Assembly (NCBI GenBank): GCA_009746045.1
Contig: RPFO01000080.1
Span: 1,325,420 to 1,361,907 of the forward strand
Length of the DNA: 36,488 nucleotides
Reading direction: 5' to 3'
Source: Mesostigma viride
Taxonomy: Eukaryota; Streptophyta; Mesostigmatophyceae; Mesostigmatales; Mesostigmataceae
Shown here: positions 1 to 14,482 of the stretch, piece by piece
Layout: every line of letters begins with the position of its first letter
Numbering within the stretch: position 1 is the first letter of the stretch
Notes under the pieces: model-generated
What the model was told of the DNA's origin: nothing
The model's database searches: none
Seen by the model: only the letters and a program-made list of their open reading frames with translations
Program-made: the position numbers and the translations under genes

Positions 1-194
1 GTACCAGACCTAATGTGATGTTTCATGCCTGCCTATTGTTACGTTAATCCTCTGCGTGGGTGTGGCTACCCGTGCTGCCACTTCTGATTATCACTTCCTT
101 TGCTTATCACTTAGATTTATCTACTTGTGTTTAGTTCTTCCCTGAGATGCTTCCTTCCTGTCTGCTCTCGAGACACAGCTGCACCCGCAGTGTG

Positions 195-915
195 CATAGC
201 TCCGACTAAGAAGCAGCTTGATTCAACTCTCTTCTACTACGGCTGTGTTCTAGTGTGGATGTGTCATGTGGAAGCAGCTGCTTATCCCTGTGATGTACCG
301 AACCCTGACTGCTCCTCGATGATGAGGTTCTCATGTCCCTTCAGCACCCCGCCATAATCATCTCCCTTATTGTTTCCCTGCTCAAAGAAGCAGCTGCTGA
401 GCCATGTTATCCGACAACCCTTTATTTCTGGATTTTCGTGGTTGGTCTCCCCTGCCCCTGCTATTCTTCCCAACAAGGTGCACCTGCTAAGCTTGTGTTA
501 CTTAACAAAAGCTAGAACAATCTGGGTGTCGTCTCATTCCCTCCACTGCACTGCACTGCACTGCACTGCACTGCACTGCACTGCACTGCACTGCACTGCA
601 CTGCACTGCACTGCACTGCACTGCACTGCACTGCACTGCACTGCACTGCACTGCACTGCACTGCACTGCACTGCACTGCACTGCACTGCACTGCACTGCA
701 CTGCACTGCACTGCACTGCGCTGCGCTGCCCTCCCCTGCCCTCCACCGCCCTCCACCGCTCCATTCTCCCCAAATAAGAGGCAGGTGCTCAAGCCCTGTT
801 GCACTAAATTCTGTCATTGTCCCTATTGCGTATCATGTTTCTGCCTCTTGTGCACCCCCATCCTTCTTCCCCGCAGTTGTCTCACCTGCCAAGAAACAGC
901 TGCTCAACTATCGTA
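195..915 (+). repeat. decayed copies of kinase exon 5' edge (six)
   Basis: Sequences resembling the start of the exon at 983 (core AAGAAGCAGCTGCT) recur at about 205, 268, 385, 470, 770 and 888, the last retaining CCAAGAAACAGCTGCTCAAC. Several keep a pyrimidine tract and a CAG just upstream, as in a splice acceptor. Spacing is near 110 bp once the CTGCA expansion between the fourth and fifth copies is discounted. Confidence 0.75.
537..722. repeat. (CTGCA)n microsatellite
   Basis: About 36 tandem copies of a 5-bp unit, nearly perfect, degrading at the right edge into CTGCG and CTGCC units. It lies inside the intron, between two exon-edge copies. All long open frames across it are artefacts of a stop-free repeat. 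Confidence 0.98.
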
Positions 916-982
916 TTCTAACAATCTCTCTCTTTTTGGTTCCGCCGGTACTCCTTTCCCTTCTTTTCCTTCTTCACCCCAG

Positions 983-5618
<4,636 letters not shown>

Positions 5619-7040
5619 CCTTGCCTTTCTTCAGTGCGCCTCGTTTCGTGACGCGGCTACTGAGGCTGGGACCGGTGATGCTTATGCTGGCGGCTGTCTC
5701 TGCGTCATCTCATCGCTGATTACTTCCGCATACGCCCCATCTCATGACCGGTAACATGTTTCATGAGGGTGGGACGGCTGGACCTTGGTTGTTCCTTATT
5801 CTTGCGGCTGCCGCTGCCTCATCTCGTGACGACTCTCATGGCGTCACTATGCCAGTACCCCCTACCATCTGATGGTAAATAATATATTTTGTTAACAAAC
5901 CCGCGTACTAAGCTACTTGCGACCTCTGTGGCGCATTCGAGGCGGAACCTGCTGCTAGTTTAGGCACTGGTACGGAGCAGGCCGGCCGGGGATGGTCAGG
6001 TCACAAAGCATCTGGGTGGGTTATAGTGCTGCGGCTCGCCACAGTGACTTCAAAGTGACTGTAACAGAGACAGCTACTGTTAAGCTCGTGGCATTTGCGG
6101 GCATGCGAGGAAGCATGGCCATGAGACTGTGGTGGTACGCCTGGCAACCTCGCCAATCAGGCTTTGCAAACAGAGATCATTCATGCCATTTGTTGATACC
6201 TTGTCAACAAATCTGCCTGCTATGCAGACAGGCTGGGCTATGCTTGCGTCCCCTGGCTTCCGGCAACGATTTCCCGCAAGCTGCTACGAAGGGGGTTGGA
6301 TTAGGAAATGTTTTGCGCAAAGCAACTGGAACAAAGAGGGAACGAGTCTCTCCAGGTCTGCGGTGCTTGAGGCTGGTTTTGCCAATGTCCGTGGCTCTGT
6401 TGATTGGTACTCGCTGACATCCCTGCTCGACAGTTTTAAATCGCAATATGGGATTGACTGTTTTGCCTGCAGTCTGAATGGTCATTGACACATGACAGCC
6501 TGTTTGCATGATGAGCATGCAAGCCTGAGATGCTGCCAGGCTGCAAGTGTGCGGCTGACATCCCTGGGCAGAAGCCACTGCTTGGCTCGGCAAGAAAGTG
6601 GGCATGGGTTGGTCACCTAGTCAGCAAAGCCTCCTTAGTGCGCCATGCCATGTATTGCATGCGACATGTGTGGGCTTGTTGAAGTCCGCCAGGGTTCCAC
6701 TCAACAAGGAGACATCGTAGCATAGATCATTGTTCATTTTCCACATCTGATTGGCTTTGCAGGCAAGAGGGGCTGTGCCGTATCCATTCACCTTTTAGAG
6801 AGCATGGTGTGAAGAGGCTTTCTGAAGCCAACTTCAGCAAGATTTGGTGGCCAGCAGCCACTGGTTTGGCGCTCATCCAAAGCTTTATTGGTGCCCACAT
6901 TCTACATTCTATTTTTTCCCCTTGTGGTTGCGTTTTCAGTGTTTGTGAGGGTCGACTGGAATGGTTGAATAGAACCATGGCACGGAAATGTTTGTGGCTG
7001 GAAGGAGGTGCATGAGCATGCGCTAGAATTGATTAATTAA
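5619..7040. other. intergenic, nothing recognised
   Basis: The first 280 bp are presumably the kinase 3' UTR. The rest has many short inverted words (for example TTTGTTGATACCTTGTCAAC near 6191) and one rc copy of the recurring 10-mer TGTCTCCTTG at 6705-6714. No open frame shows a recognisable domain. Confidence 0.5.
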
Positions 7041-7225
7041 TTACTTAAACTCGTGCCCCCATTGGGGAGGCACGGAGTAATAACCCCGATGGATGGATGG
7101 TTGGATGGATGGATGGATGGATGGATGGATGGATGGATGGACGGACGGACGGACGGACGGACGGACGGACGGACGGATGGATGGATGGATGGATGGATGG
7201 ATGGATGGATGGATGGATGGTGCAC
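7041..7225 (-). repeat. LINE 3' tail expanded into (GGAT)n/(GGAC)n
   Basis: CTCGTGCCCCCATTGGGGAG and ACCCCGATGGATGG match the intact LINE 3' end at 16535-16590, where only three GGAT units follow. Here the unit has expanded to about 33 copies with an internal block of GGAC units (about 7139-7176). The source LINE read on the minus strand. Confidence 0.85.
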
Positions 7226-7242
7226 ACATTAAATTAAATTAA

Positions 7243-7895
7243 GGGGACTCGTCACCAAAACACCAAAAAATCAATAAAAATTCAAAACTCGCATTAAACC
7301 TATGCAAACAGTGCCCAAAAGTGATTGGGGACACAAAGTAGCATTTATGACGATTTGTCGTGCACTTACTAGGGGTATGTCGCCTGGCATGTGGCTAAAA
7401 ATAGCACAAGACGCTAAACCGTTCTTGCCGCCCAACGGTCAATAGGAGCATCTGATTGACCTGCCCATACATTCCAAACGAGTTCCCCCTCTCCTCGACC
7501 GTTTGAGCTACTAACATGGGTCGGCGGGGCAGGTTTGTGAGAGTTATTAATTTTCCCGCCAAAATACGGTCTTTTTTCGCGGGAAAATTAATAACTCTCA
7601 CAAACCTGACCCGCTGAACCATGTTAGTAACTCAAACGGTCGCGGAGAGGGGGAACTTGTTTGGAATGTATGGGCAGGTCAATCAGATGCTCCTATTGAC
7701 CGTGGCGTGGCAAAAACGGTTTAGCGTCTTGTGCTATTTTTAGCCAAATGCCGGGGGTAATACCCCAAGTAAGTGCACGACAAATCGTCATAAATGCTAC
7801 TTTGGGTCCCCAAACCCATTTGGGCATTGTTCGCATAGGTTTAATGTGAGTTTTGAATTTTTATTGATTTTTTGGTGTTTTGGTGACGAGTCCCC
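7243..7895. mobile_element. foldback (MITE-like) element, 317-bp arms
   Basis: The arms 7243-7559 and 7579-7895 are near-perfect reverse complements of equal length around a loop of about 19 bp. The ends read GGGGACTCGTCACCAAAACA and its complement. Both sides are flanked by TTAAATTAA (7234-7242 and 7896-7904), a 9-bp direct repeat as expected for Mutator-like insertion, although the region is AT-simple because LINE tails lie on both sides. There is no coding capacity; an RNA across it would fold into a long duplex. Confidence 0.85.
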
Positions 7896-7974
7896 TTAAA
7901 TTAAGAACACGTCTCCGTTGGGAGTACATGTAAAATAAAATGTAACACATATCCCTGAAAGGGGCATATGGTTT

Positions 7975-7986
7975 TTGTCTCCTTGA
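7975..7986 (+). repeat. recurring 12-mer TTGTCTCCTTGA
   Basis: The 9-bp TCTCCTTGA is flanked here by an 11-bp direct repeat TATGGTTTTTG (7968-7978 and 7987-7997). The homologous 5' UTRs at 31105 and 13700 lack it, so it looks inserted. Confidence 0.6.
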
Positions 7987-8230
7987 TATGGTTTTTGATA
8001 CATTCTGGGCTGCAACCTGTTGGTGGTGGGATGTAAGCTGCCACCTACTCTGGGTGCACAAGGTGCACCTTCACCACCATATGCCCGAGCCACGAGGTAG
8101 CCATGGCAGACGGCGGCGCTCATAACTTTCACGTTTGGGCACCAAATTCGGCCGTGAATATCACAATCGCTTCGTCTTTCTAAGACGTACACGCTGATAT
8201 ATAAATTTTCCCGAAGCTAAACGCAATATT

Positions 8231-9666
8231 ATGGCGAGCAAACGTTCGACTACGCAACGCAGCCTGGCGGCTGCGATGAGCCTTGAGAAAATTCGCCTGC
8301 AGCTCCGGCTGTAGTTCCGTCCGGCCTGCCAGGCAGCGAGGCCACTACTCAAGCATTGGTAGTGCACTCGGCTCCTGAGGCCTCACCATCGATCAGCATC
8401 GCCTGATCCCAAACACAGTCGCCCAGAAGAATCGCCCCCAACAGAACCGCGGTTTTGGCCCCAACCTTTCAAAGTCGACGATCACAACTGGACCAACATG
8501 TCCCCAGGCTCGAGCTACCATGGTCCGCATTCTCCCGATTTCTGGCCTGCGCTGGTTGTCTCCTTGATGTCCCCGGCCTGTGCTATGCACTGCATCTTTT
8601 TCGGGGACTACGCCTCGCTTTTCGACCTGTGCATCCATCTCGACAGCATCCATCGCCTCATCGCCCCGGACGGCTCCTGGTTTACCGGCCCAGGTCGATC
8701 TCTGTTCGGGCGCCCCCAACTCCAGCACACCGTTCTAAACTCTCTCCTCATGCGCTTTAATGCCAAGATCTGGGCTCCATCCATCTCCGCATCCTCACTC
8801 CGTTCTATCCTTGCGGAAGCCCTCCAGCAGCACGTGACTCCCCTTGCTGCAGATGTGGCAGCAATGGACAGCACGCTGGCTGCTGAGCTCCCTCACCTTT
8901 CCAGCACCGTCACCTCCACCTCAATGCACCCTCCTCGCCTCCACTCCACTGCCGCCTCCACCTCCACCGCCGACATCCAAGCCCAGCTCCTCGACATCGA
9001 CAAACCGACGCCTCCACGAAAACGCCATCGCCATTGAGTGCCTGCAAAACACCGCAGGCCTCAGGACATCGCCGCCCAGCCGGCATCTGCTGCCGGCCCG
9101 GCCAGCGAAGCTCCTCCCACCCAGACCTGGGCGGACATGCTGATGAAGCACCACACCACCTCCACCACCTCCGACCACCGCCGCACAGCTCAAGCAACAC
9201 ACGCTCGACCTCCGCGAGGAGGCCCGCGACCTCACCAAGCAATGTCATCGTCAAGCACTTCGACCAGCCGGCAGGTGAGACCTCGGAGACTCTTCTCGTG
9301 GCGACATTCTTACCCCCATGCAACTCACATATGGTGAGCTGCGGATGTCGGCTGTTCGCCTTCCCCTCGCGCGGGGCTTAAGGCTGGCCCGGCTCCCCCG
9401 CCCCTCACCTTAAAGTACATGGCGGATAAGCTGTCGTTTCTTAAATGCCGGAAGAAGCTCTCGGGGACTTCCTACACGCTGGACAACGACTTGACCCTGG
9501 CACTGCAATAGCGGAGACGGCCGGGAGCTATGGCCGACCAACCTCCAGCTCCGGCAGAGCTGAGAGCGCAGGGGGGGGAACTGGTATACTGGTGAGGGGG
9601 GACGTCATCCACGTCGACCACAAGCCCTGGCAGGCGCCCCCTGCCACCCCAGCAACCACAGTCTAG
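8231..9666 (+). pseudogene. LINE ORF1 (L1-type RNA-binding protein), degraded
   Basis: The start MASKRSTTQRSLAAAMS matches the better copy starting at 33066 (-). The reading breaks several times (near 8280, 8300, 9010 and 9350) and a 69-bp insertion lies at 8506-8574. Recognisable parts are the MHCIFFGDYASLFDLCIHLD segment, a putative coiled-coil region, and the C-terminal part with VIVKHFDQPAGETS, an RRM-like VLLTFKYMADKL equivalent and the LDDDLTxAxQ helix typical of L1 ORF1 C-terminal domains. It would bind LINE RNA; this copy cannot. Confidence 0.75.
8498..8574 (+). mobile_element. 61-bp mini-insertion with 8-bp target duplication
   Basis: Within ORF1, ATGTCCCC occurs at 8498-8505 and again at 8567-8574, enclosing 61 bp that start AGGCTCGAGCTACCATGG and end GGTTGTCTCCTTG. 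The intact ORF1 copy at 31963-33066 has only one ATGTCCCC at this place and no insert. The same 61 bp recurs at 14421-14481 outside any ORF1. Confidence 0.75.
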
Positions 9667-9750
9667 GGAATATAGCAGTAGTGTAGATTAGTCAGGTTTA
9701 GCTCATGCAGCACGTGGCACAGGCCTCCGCGCATTAATTAATTAATCAAT

Positions 9751-9805
9751 TAGGAACATAACTCCGTTGCGAGTATATTATGCGAGTATATTAAATTATA
9801 ACATG
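9751..9805. repeat. tail-to-tail LINE junction
   Basis: The TTAATTAATTAATCAATT tail of the + element is followed by a partial stem-loop (ACTCCGTTGCGAG) and then by the tail and stem-loop (CCTCCGTTGGGAGATCATG) of the minus-strand LINE. This suggests insertion of one element into the other's AT-rich tail. Confidence 0.7.
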
Positions 9806-12350
9806 CCTCCGTTGGGAGATCATGTAGCACATATTCCTTGATGGATGGGTGGGGTGGAGGAAGCCGCGTAATCGAACTAACCTAACTCTAAGCTATATAG
9901 TCTAGAAAATCCTAACTACACTACTCATCAAAACGCCTCCTCCTCTTGGGGGGAGGGGGGCTTGCCCACAGGGGCTGGCGTGTGAGCCTTGACAATCTTC
10001 TGCCCATGCGTCTTGTTCTGCACGGCAGTCCAAAAAAGCGAGAGAGAGTGGATGCGGTGTTCAAACTGGGCTGGGACCACTAGGTCGGCCAGCAACATCT
10101 GGGTGTAGTTCGTGGCATGTTTCCCTACCCTTTTGGGAATGTCCTTGGGGCCAGGCCAGGTCAGAATATGCCGCCCTGGCTGGCCAAGCCGCTGGGGGCC
10201 TGCCAGACCAAGGGCGGTGTCGACCTGGCTGGTGCGAGCAAGATGTCCTACAAATGCTATCCGGCTACGCTGCCTAATCTTGTCCGAAATACGAGAGGCA
10301 TACCCTGATACAAAGACTCTAATGACCTACGCTTGGAAAACCCTATACATTCAGGACATGTCGGAGCATCCTTTAAAACGTGCCGTCTAGCTTAGCTGCC
10401 AGTGTTTCCGTGAGTGTCCACGCCTCGGCGCCATACGTGAGCACCGTGAGGACCGTGAGGACGAGGACCTTGAAGAGCGCATGCGCTTGCGGTGCTCGCC
10501 TAGGCCCTTCGAGCGCCAGTAGGTGTTGAGCGAACGGAGCCTGGCCCAGGCCAGGCCGATGCGGATGTCCACATCGTCGGCGGTGTCAGGGAGCATGCTC
10601 CCCAACAGTTTGAAGCGATCGCGGAACGGGACCTCCGTCCCGTCGAGCAGGCGCGGCACGGCCGTGGTCTACTGGAGGCCCCAATCACCATCGCCTCAGT
10701 TAATTTGACACTAATCTCCAACCCCACCGCCCTCGCCTCCAGGCCCAGACAGTCCAGCCAGGTCTGAATGTGCTCGGGGAGCGCGATGAGGGTGGTGTCG
10801 TCCGCATAAATCAGGTCGGCCAGGCGGTAGCCAGTGCTTACCCCGCCGTGCTCGCGCTCGTTAAGGATGTCCAAGCCTCCAGCTCGAACCCCTTAAGAGC
10901 AGTAACGCGCGCACGTGCCCGGCGCATGACGTGATCCACGACAATAATTCGAACAGGTATGGGGACAGGACACAACCTTGCCACACCCCGTGGTGAAGTG
11001 GGAATGGTGGGGTGGTGCCATCCGCAGTCCGCACTACTGCCTGTGAGCCCTCATACAGTCGACGAATGGCAGCAATAAACGCTGGTGGCACCCGATCCAG
11101 AGCTAGGATGGCCCAAAGAGCCTCCCAGAGGACCGTGTCAAAGGCCTTGTTATAGTCAACAAAAATGAAGACCAGCGGCAAACTGTCAGGGCAAAGGCGA
11201 CGCACCTCCTCAATCAACCGGCATGCGACAAACACAGCCATGACAGTGTTACAACCATGACGGAAACCCATCTGAGACTCACCCAGGTGTGGATCCAGCG
11301 CGGCGCGGAGCCTGTGCAGCATCATGCGCATGAAGACCTTCAGCGCGGCGCTCTGGAGGCAGACACCCGGGTAGTTCCCGGGGTCAGCAGCAGAGCCCTT
11401 CTTGTACAGCATGACGCGGATGGCCGTCTGCCATGCACTCAGCAGGTGGAGGCTCGTCAGAGAGCAGGACACGGTTGCAGATCGACGCCAGCAGAAGATC
11501 CCTCACCGCCGGGTCTGGGGTCTTCAGCAGCTCAGCCGAAAGGTGGTCGGCACCGACCGCCGCGTCGTACCGCAGGCGACCAAGGGCGCCGTCCGATTCC
11601 TTCAAAGTGAAGGCCGGGTGGACGACGTCGTTGGTGGCAAGGCAGCCCTCCTGCAAGGCGGGGACTTGGTATATAGTCCGCGGCCGAGGAGGGGGGTGCC
11701 GGCGGCGGCGGGGGTCCGGCGACCCCGAGACGGGCGGCCGTCTCGGGGTGAAGCGGCGGGGGGGGGGCACGAGCCCCACCTGTCAAGGAGACATTGTGGG
11801 CCGACCAGCGGTCAAGGCTAATTACCGGCGCCGTGCCGTCCACCGGGTGTGCTCCACCGCGGGGTGAGCTGCCGCCGGCTGCCGAGCCGGTCGAGGTGGT
11901 ACCACATGTCCTTGCCCTGGTTGCGAGCTTGGCAGGCGGCTTGGCATCTGCGATCGATGCACTGGGCCGCCTCTGCGTCCTGAGCGTGATCGTAGGCCTC
12001 CACGAGGGCGGCCTTGAGCACCGGTTTCTACAGCGGGACCGTCCCGGTAACACTTGAGTCGGTGCCAAGACCTTGGGCCGGTCCTGGCGGTAGAGCGGGA
12101 CGGGGCAGGGGCGGGCCGGGCATGACCGGCAGGTGCCGGGCCGCCAGCAACGGCCGCGGGCACGGGCCGCAAAGCCCGCAAAAATGGCAGCGGTGGGAGC
12201 ACCCTTGTCCAGCTCGTCGACGTCCGCCCGGGCGGCGTCCAGAGCCGACAGGCACTCCAGTCGGCACCGGTTCTGCTCGTGCTCGGCGTCCGTCCGATCC
12301 TCAGGATCTCCCCGGACCGGGCGTAGGGCAGACCAGTTGCGAGTATATAT
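9790..12350 (-). pseudogene. LINE ORF2 reverse transcriptase, frameshifted
   Basis: Reading leftward: a linker region (near 12300-11800) and then the RT. RT marks are NYPGVCLQSAALKVF, motif A FVDYNKAFDTV near 11150, GVWQGCVLSPYLFELL, and the catalytic YADD at 10797-10808. Next come FKLLGSMLPDTADDVDIRI, the region usual after LINE RTs, and a C-terminal fragment near 10250-9945 matching 34600-34900. Frames change near 11400, 10870 and 10600, so it is dead. No endonuclease domain is seen before 12350, so the copy is 5' truncated. It would have copied LINE RNA at the target site. Confidence 0.88.
11783..11795 (-). repeat. recurring motif AATGTCTCCTTGA (minus strand)
   Basis: An 11-base match (TGTCTCCTTGA) to the motif at 7975, 8556, 14471 and 18666, located in the linker region of the decayed ORF2. 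Whether it is native LINE sequence or inserted cannot be told from this copy. Confidence 0.4.
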
Positions 12351-12380
12351 AAGTAGCCTTCGTGCTCTTCCCATGGCCCC

Positions 12381-13101
12381 CCCATTCACCTTAGCTCCCA
12401 GCCACTACTCGGTGGCGCTCCGGCACCAGCTCTTTGCCCTGCAGCCTCTTGTTCCGGCCGGGCGGCCTTGTGGTAGCTGTGGGCAGCCGCTGGATCCCAC
12501 GGGGACTCACTAGTAACCTTGCCTGCATGGGGGGCCAACAGAATCAGAATTGGTATTTGTATTTGCACACTGTCCTCCTGACGGTGGTGCTCGCCATGGT
12601 TTGGTCGGTTTTCCCCCCGGCCACGCGGACATCCGGTGACTCCGAGGATGCGGATGGCGCTGCCTTCTATTCCCCCAACCACCGGCCTGACATCGTGGTG
12701 CTGGACTTTGAGGGGTTGGCCGGCATCTGCTTATTGACGTTTCGGTGGCGCGGCCCTTGGCTCTTAGCCACGTGGCTGGGGCCTCCCTCACGGCAGGTTA
12801 CACGGCGGACCGGGCGGAGCGGGCCAAGCTCCTGGCCTACGGCGACGTCGGGCACCATCGTGTGGTGCCCTTTGTCCTGGAGGAGTTTGGGGCCATGGGG
12901 CCCCTGACCTCCGCCTTCTTCAAGGAGTGTTGCCGGCTCCGGGAGGACCGGCTGGACCTGGAGGGCCAGCGGGCCCCATGGTCGGCGCGGACCTGGACGT
13001 CATATTGGCGTCAGCGCTTGTCGGTGGCGCTGACTCGGGCCATGGCTGACATCATGCTCCGCCGTACGCGGGCTGATTTTGCGGTGCAGCAGGGCTATTA
13101 G
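12381..13101 (+). pseudogene. retroelement C-terminal zinc finger and endonuclease-like domain
   Basis: It starts with SVALRHQLFALQPL then a C-x2-C...H...C knuckle (PCGSCGQPLDPTGTH, with a frameshift before the last cysteine). This is followed by RPDIVVLDFEGLAGICLL, a frame change near 12735, and DVSVARPLALSHVAG, then ERAKLLAYGDVGHHRVVPFV and a C-terminal helical part ending DFAVQQGY. The order CCHC then PD...D...E-x-K fits the restriction-like endonuclease region of R2-type non-LTR elements and related algal retroelements. The RT part is missing, so this is a 5'-truncated, frame-broken copy. Its 3' UTR begins with a small stem-loop (CCTCCCGTTAGGAGTT). Confidence 0.65.
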
Positions 13102-13257
13102 GTTCCTCCCGTTAGGAGTTTCCATTCATGGCCCTTATCGTAGTATAGAGCTTTGACATGGCTCTGTACATAGGTTTATAGCTGCATGGGCGTTTGCTTT
13201 GGTTTGAGTGATTTCACTCTGCTGTAAGTAATTATATTTTTAATATATAAGTAGCAG

Positions 13258-13446
13258 AGGAGTTTTTCCACGAGTGCTGCCAGCGCCGTGAAGACCGCCT
13301 CGACCTCGAGGGTCAGACCGCCCCGTGGTCGGCCCGCACGTGGTCCTCGTATTGGCGGCAGCGCCTGTCACTCGCCCTCACTCGCACCGTGGCTGATGTG
13401 TTATTCCGCCGCACCCAGGCCGACTTTGTCGCGACCCATGCGGTCT
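13258..13446 (+). pseudogene. second 3' fragment of the same endonuclease-like domain
   Basis: Encodes FFHECCQRREDRLDLEGQTA, then PWSARTWSSYWRQRLS and ADFVATHAV before a stop. It is clearly homologous to the end of the preceding entry (FFKECCRLREDRLDLEGQRA...) but diverged at many codons. The two 3' ends lie in the same orientation about 160 bp apart, so two related elements stopped or recombined here. Confidence 0.7.
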
Positions 13447-13644
13447 AGATCCCTTCCAGGCCTGCATGGTGGGCCGGCAGCGCTGTTGCTGCGTGTAGTT
13501 TTGTGATGTATAGTTAGTTGTACCTTGTGCAGCTGGTGTGATCCTTGGATGTCCGTGTCAGATTACTATTAATTTCTTCAGGGTTATTCTCCCAGTTATC
13601 GGGTTTTTCCTTATGTTGCATGCCTATCTCACCTCCGTAATCTA

Positions 13645-13970
13645 TCATTCTCAATGAATATATATGTAGCACATATTGTCTATCCCAGAGATTCAAGGGG
13701 CATATGGCTTTTAATACATTCTAAGCTACTTCCTGCAAGGGTGCATGGGAATGTAAACGGCACTTGCTCGAGGTGCACCAAGGGCACCTGCACCCCCCAG
13801 AGTCTCACTCTTGAGCTCACTGACCCAACTAAGGGGGGCCTGTCATGGGGGGGGGGAGATCATAATGGCTAGACAATGGCTATAGAGCGTGGCATCTCAG
13901 CAGAGAGCAGCCGCTCTCTGCGTGGGCACAGCATAACTAGATAAAGCTAGGCATCATCTGGGGTGTGGCA
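13645..13970 (+). mobile_element. LINE 5' UTR fragment
   Basis: ATGTAGCACATATTG, GGGGCATATGGCTTTTAATA and GAGCAGCCGCTCTCTGCGTG follow the order seen in 31062-31427. The fragment ends near 13970 with no ORF1 behind it; the next recognisable segment is the 142-bp repeat at 14003. Confidence 0.65.
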
Positions 13971-14002
13971 CATTATAAGCACACGTTGTCCACATCGTCG
14001 CG

Positions 14003-14144
14003 TCGCTGCAGCAACACAATGTTTTCTGGCATCCGCGGGCTTTTGGTTCCCGCCGCACATTTGAAAGTGCTGTCCTCCGGCTTTTTGCCTTTGCACCGTG
14101 TGCAGTTCTTGGACGTTTGGAATCATGGCATGGCTAACGTGATG
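14003..14144 (+). repeat. 142-bp dispersed repeat, copy 1
   Basis: It matches 34064-34205 in the same orientation and with equal length (shared words include ATGTTTTCTGG, GCCGCACATTTGAAAGTG and TTTGCACCGTGTGCAGTTCT). The upstream GTTGTCC...CGTCGCGTCGCT also recurs at 31018. No coding is recognised. Confidence 0.75.
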
Positions 14145-14420
14145 ACTGACTAGCTACCTTTTCAGTGGTTTTCCATTTGCGGGTATTTCCTCGTAAATGG
14201 TGGGAGAGCGATCGCAGCAATGGTGCTCACCACTAGACACTCCCGGCCAGTTAGGCTCGAAACACACGCCCTGATCAAGCATGCTGTTTCCGGCCCCAGT
14301 CATCTAGTCGCTCTACACGTAAGCCAGCCATAATTTCAATGCACAAGGATACACATTAATTTCCATCACCATTCATCTTCATCATCCTGAACGAATCGAA
14401 CACGCGGAAAAGATAACGGC
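14145..14420. other. unassigned spacer
   Basis: No gene or known repeat was recognised between the 142-bp repeat and the 61-bp mini-element. Confidence 0.4.
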
Positions 14421-14482
14421 AGGCTCGAGCTACCATGGTCCGGATTCTCCCGATTTCTGGCCTGCGCTGGTTGTCTCCTTGA
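14421..14482 (+). mobile_element. 61-bp mini-element, copy 2
   Basis: AGGCTCGAGCTACCATGGTC through CTGGTTGTCTCCTTGA, one mismatch from 8506-8567. The flanks are unrelated to ORF1 or to each other, and no clear target duplication is visible here. Confidence 0.7.

Larger units (their letters stand above)
1..982 (+). other. intron upstream of first visible kinase exon
   Basis: No exon of the kinase N-lobe (glycine loop, VAIK lysine) is visible here, so earlier exons must lie left of the window. The stretch is pyrimidine-rich, ends in a good acceptor (CTTCACCCCAG before 983), and contains six degraded copies of the first visible exon's 5' edge plus a CTGCA microsatellite. Short open frames here are shadows of the repeats. 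Confidence 0.7.
7905..9750 (+). mobile_element. ORF1-only LINE-derived element
   Basis: The 5' UTR begins at the conserved stem-loop GTCTCCGTTGGGAGTAC and contains the block found again at 16020-16150 and 33922-34054. A decayed ORF1 (8231-9666) is followed directly by a short 3' UTR (AGTAGTGTAGATTAG) and a TTAATTAA tail. The same ORF1-then-tail layout is seen at 31690-33066, so loss of ORF2 is a form of the element rather than chance decay. Its tail meets the tail of an opposite LINE at 9750-9800. Confidence 0.8.

Noticed and set aside
502-817. Open frames across the CTGCA tract
   Set aside because: Repeat-driven, in a kinase intron, present in several frames at once.
6129-6605. Overlapping frames of 119-141 codons
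   Set aside because: Both strands open in the same place with cysteine-rich and mixed composition; no recognised domain.
7080-7225. CRISPR-like regular array
   Set aside because: A simple 4-bp repeat with no spacers, in a eukaryotic LINE tail.
8506-8530. tRNA gene suggested by GGCTCGAGCT (B-box-like)
   Set aside because: No A box at the right distance and no cloverleaf can be drawn; kept only as a possible SINE relic in the findings.
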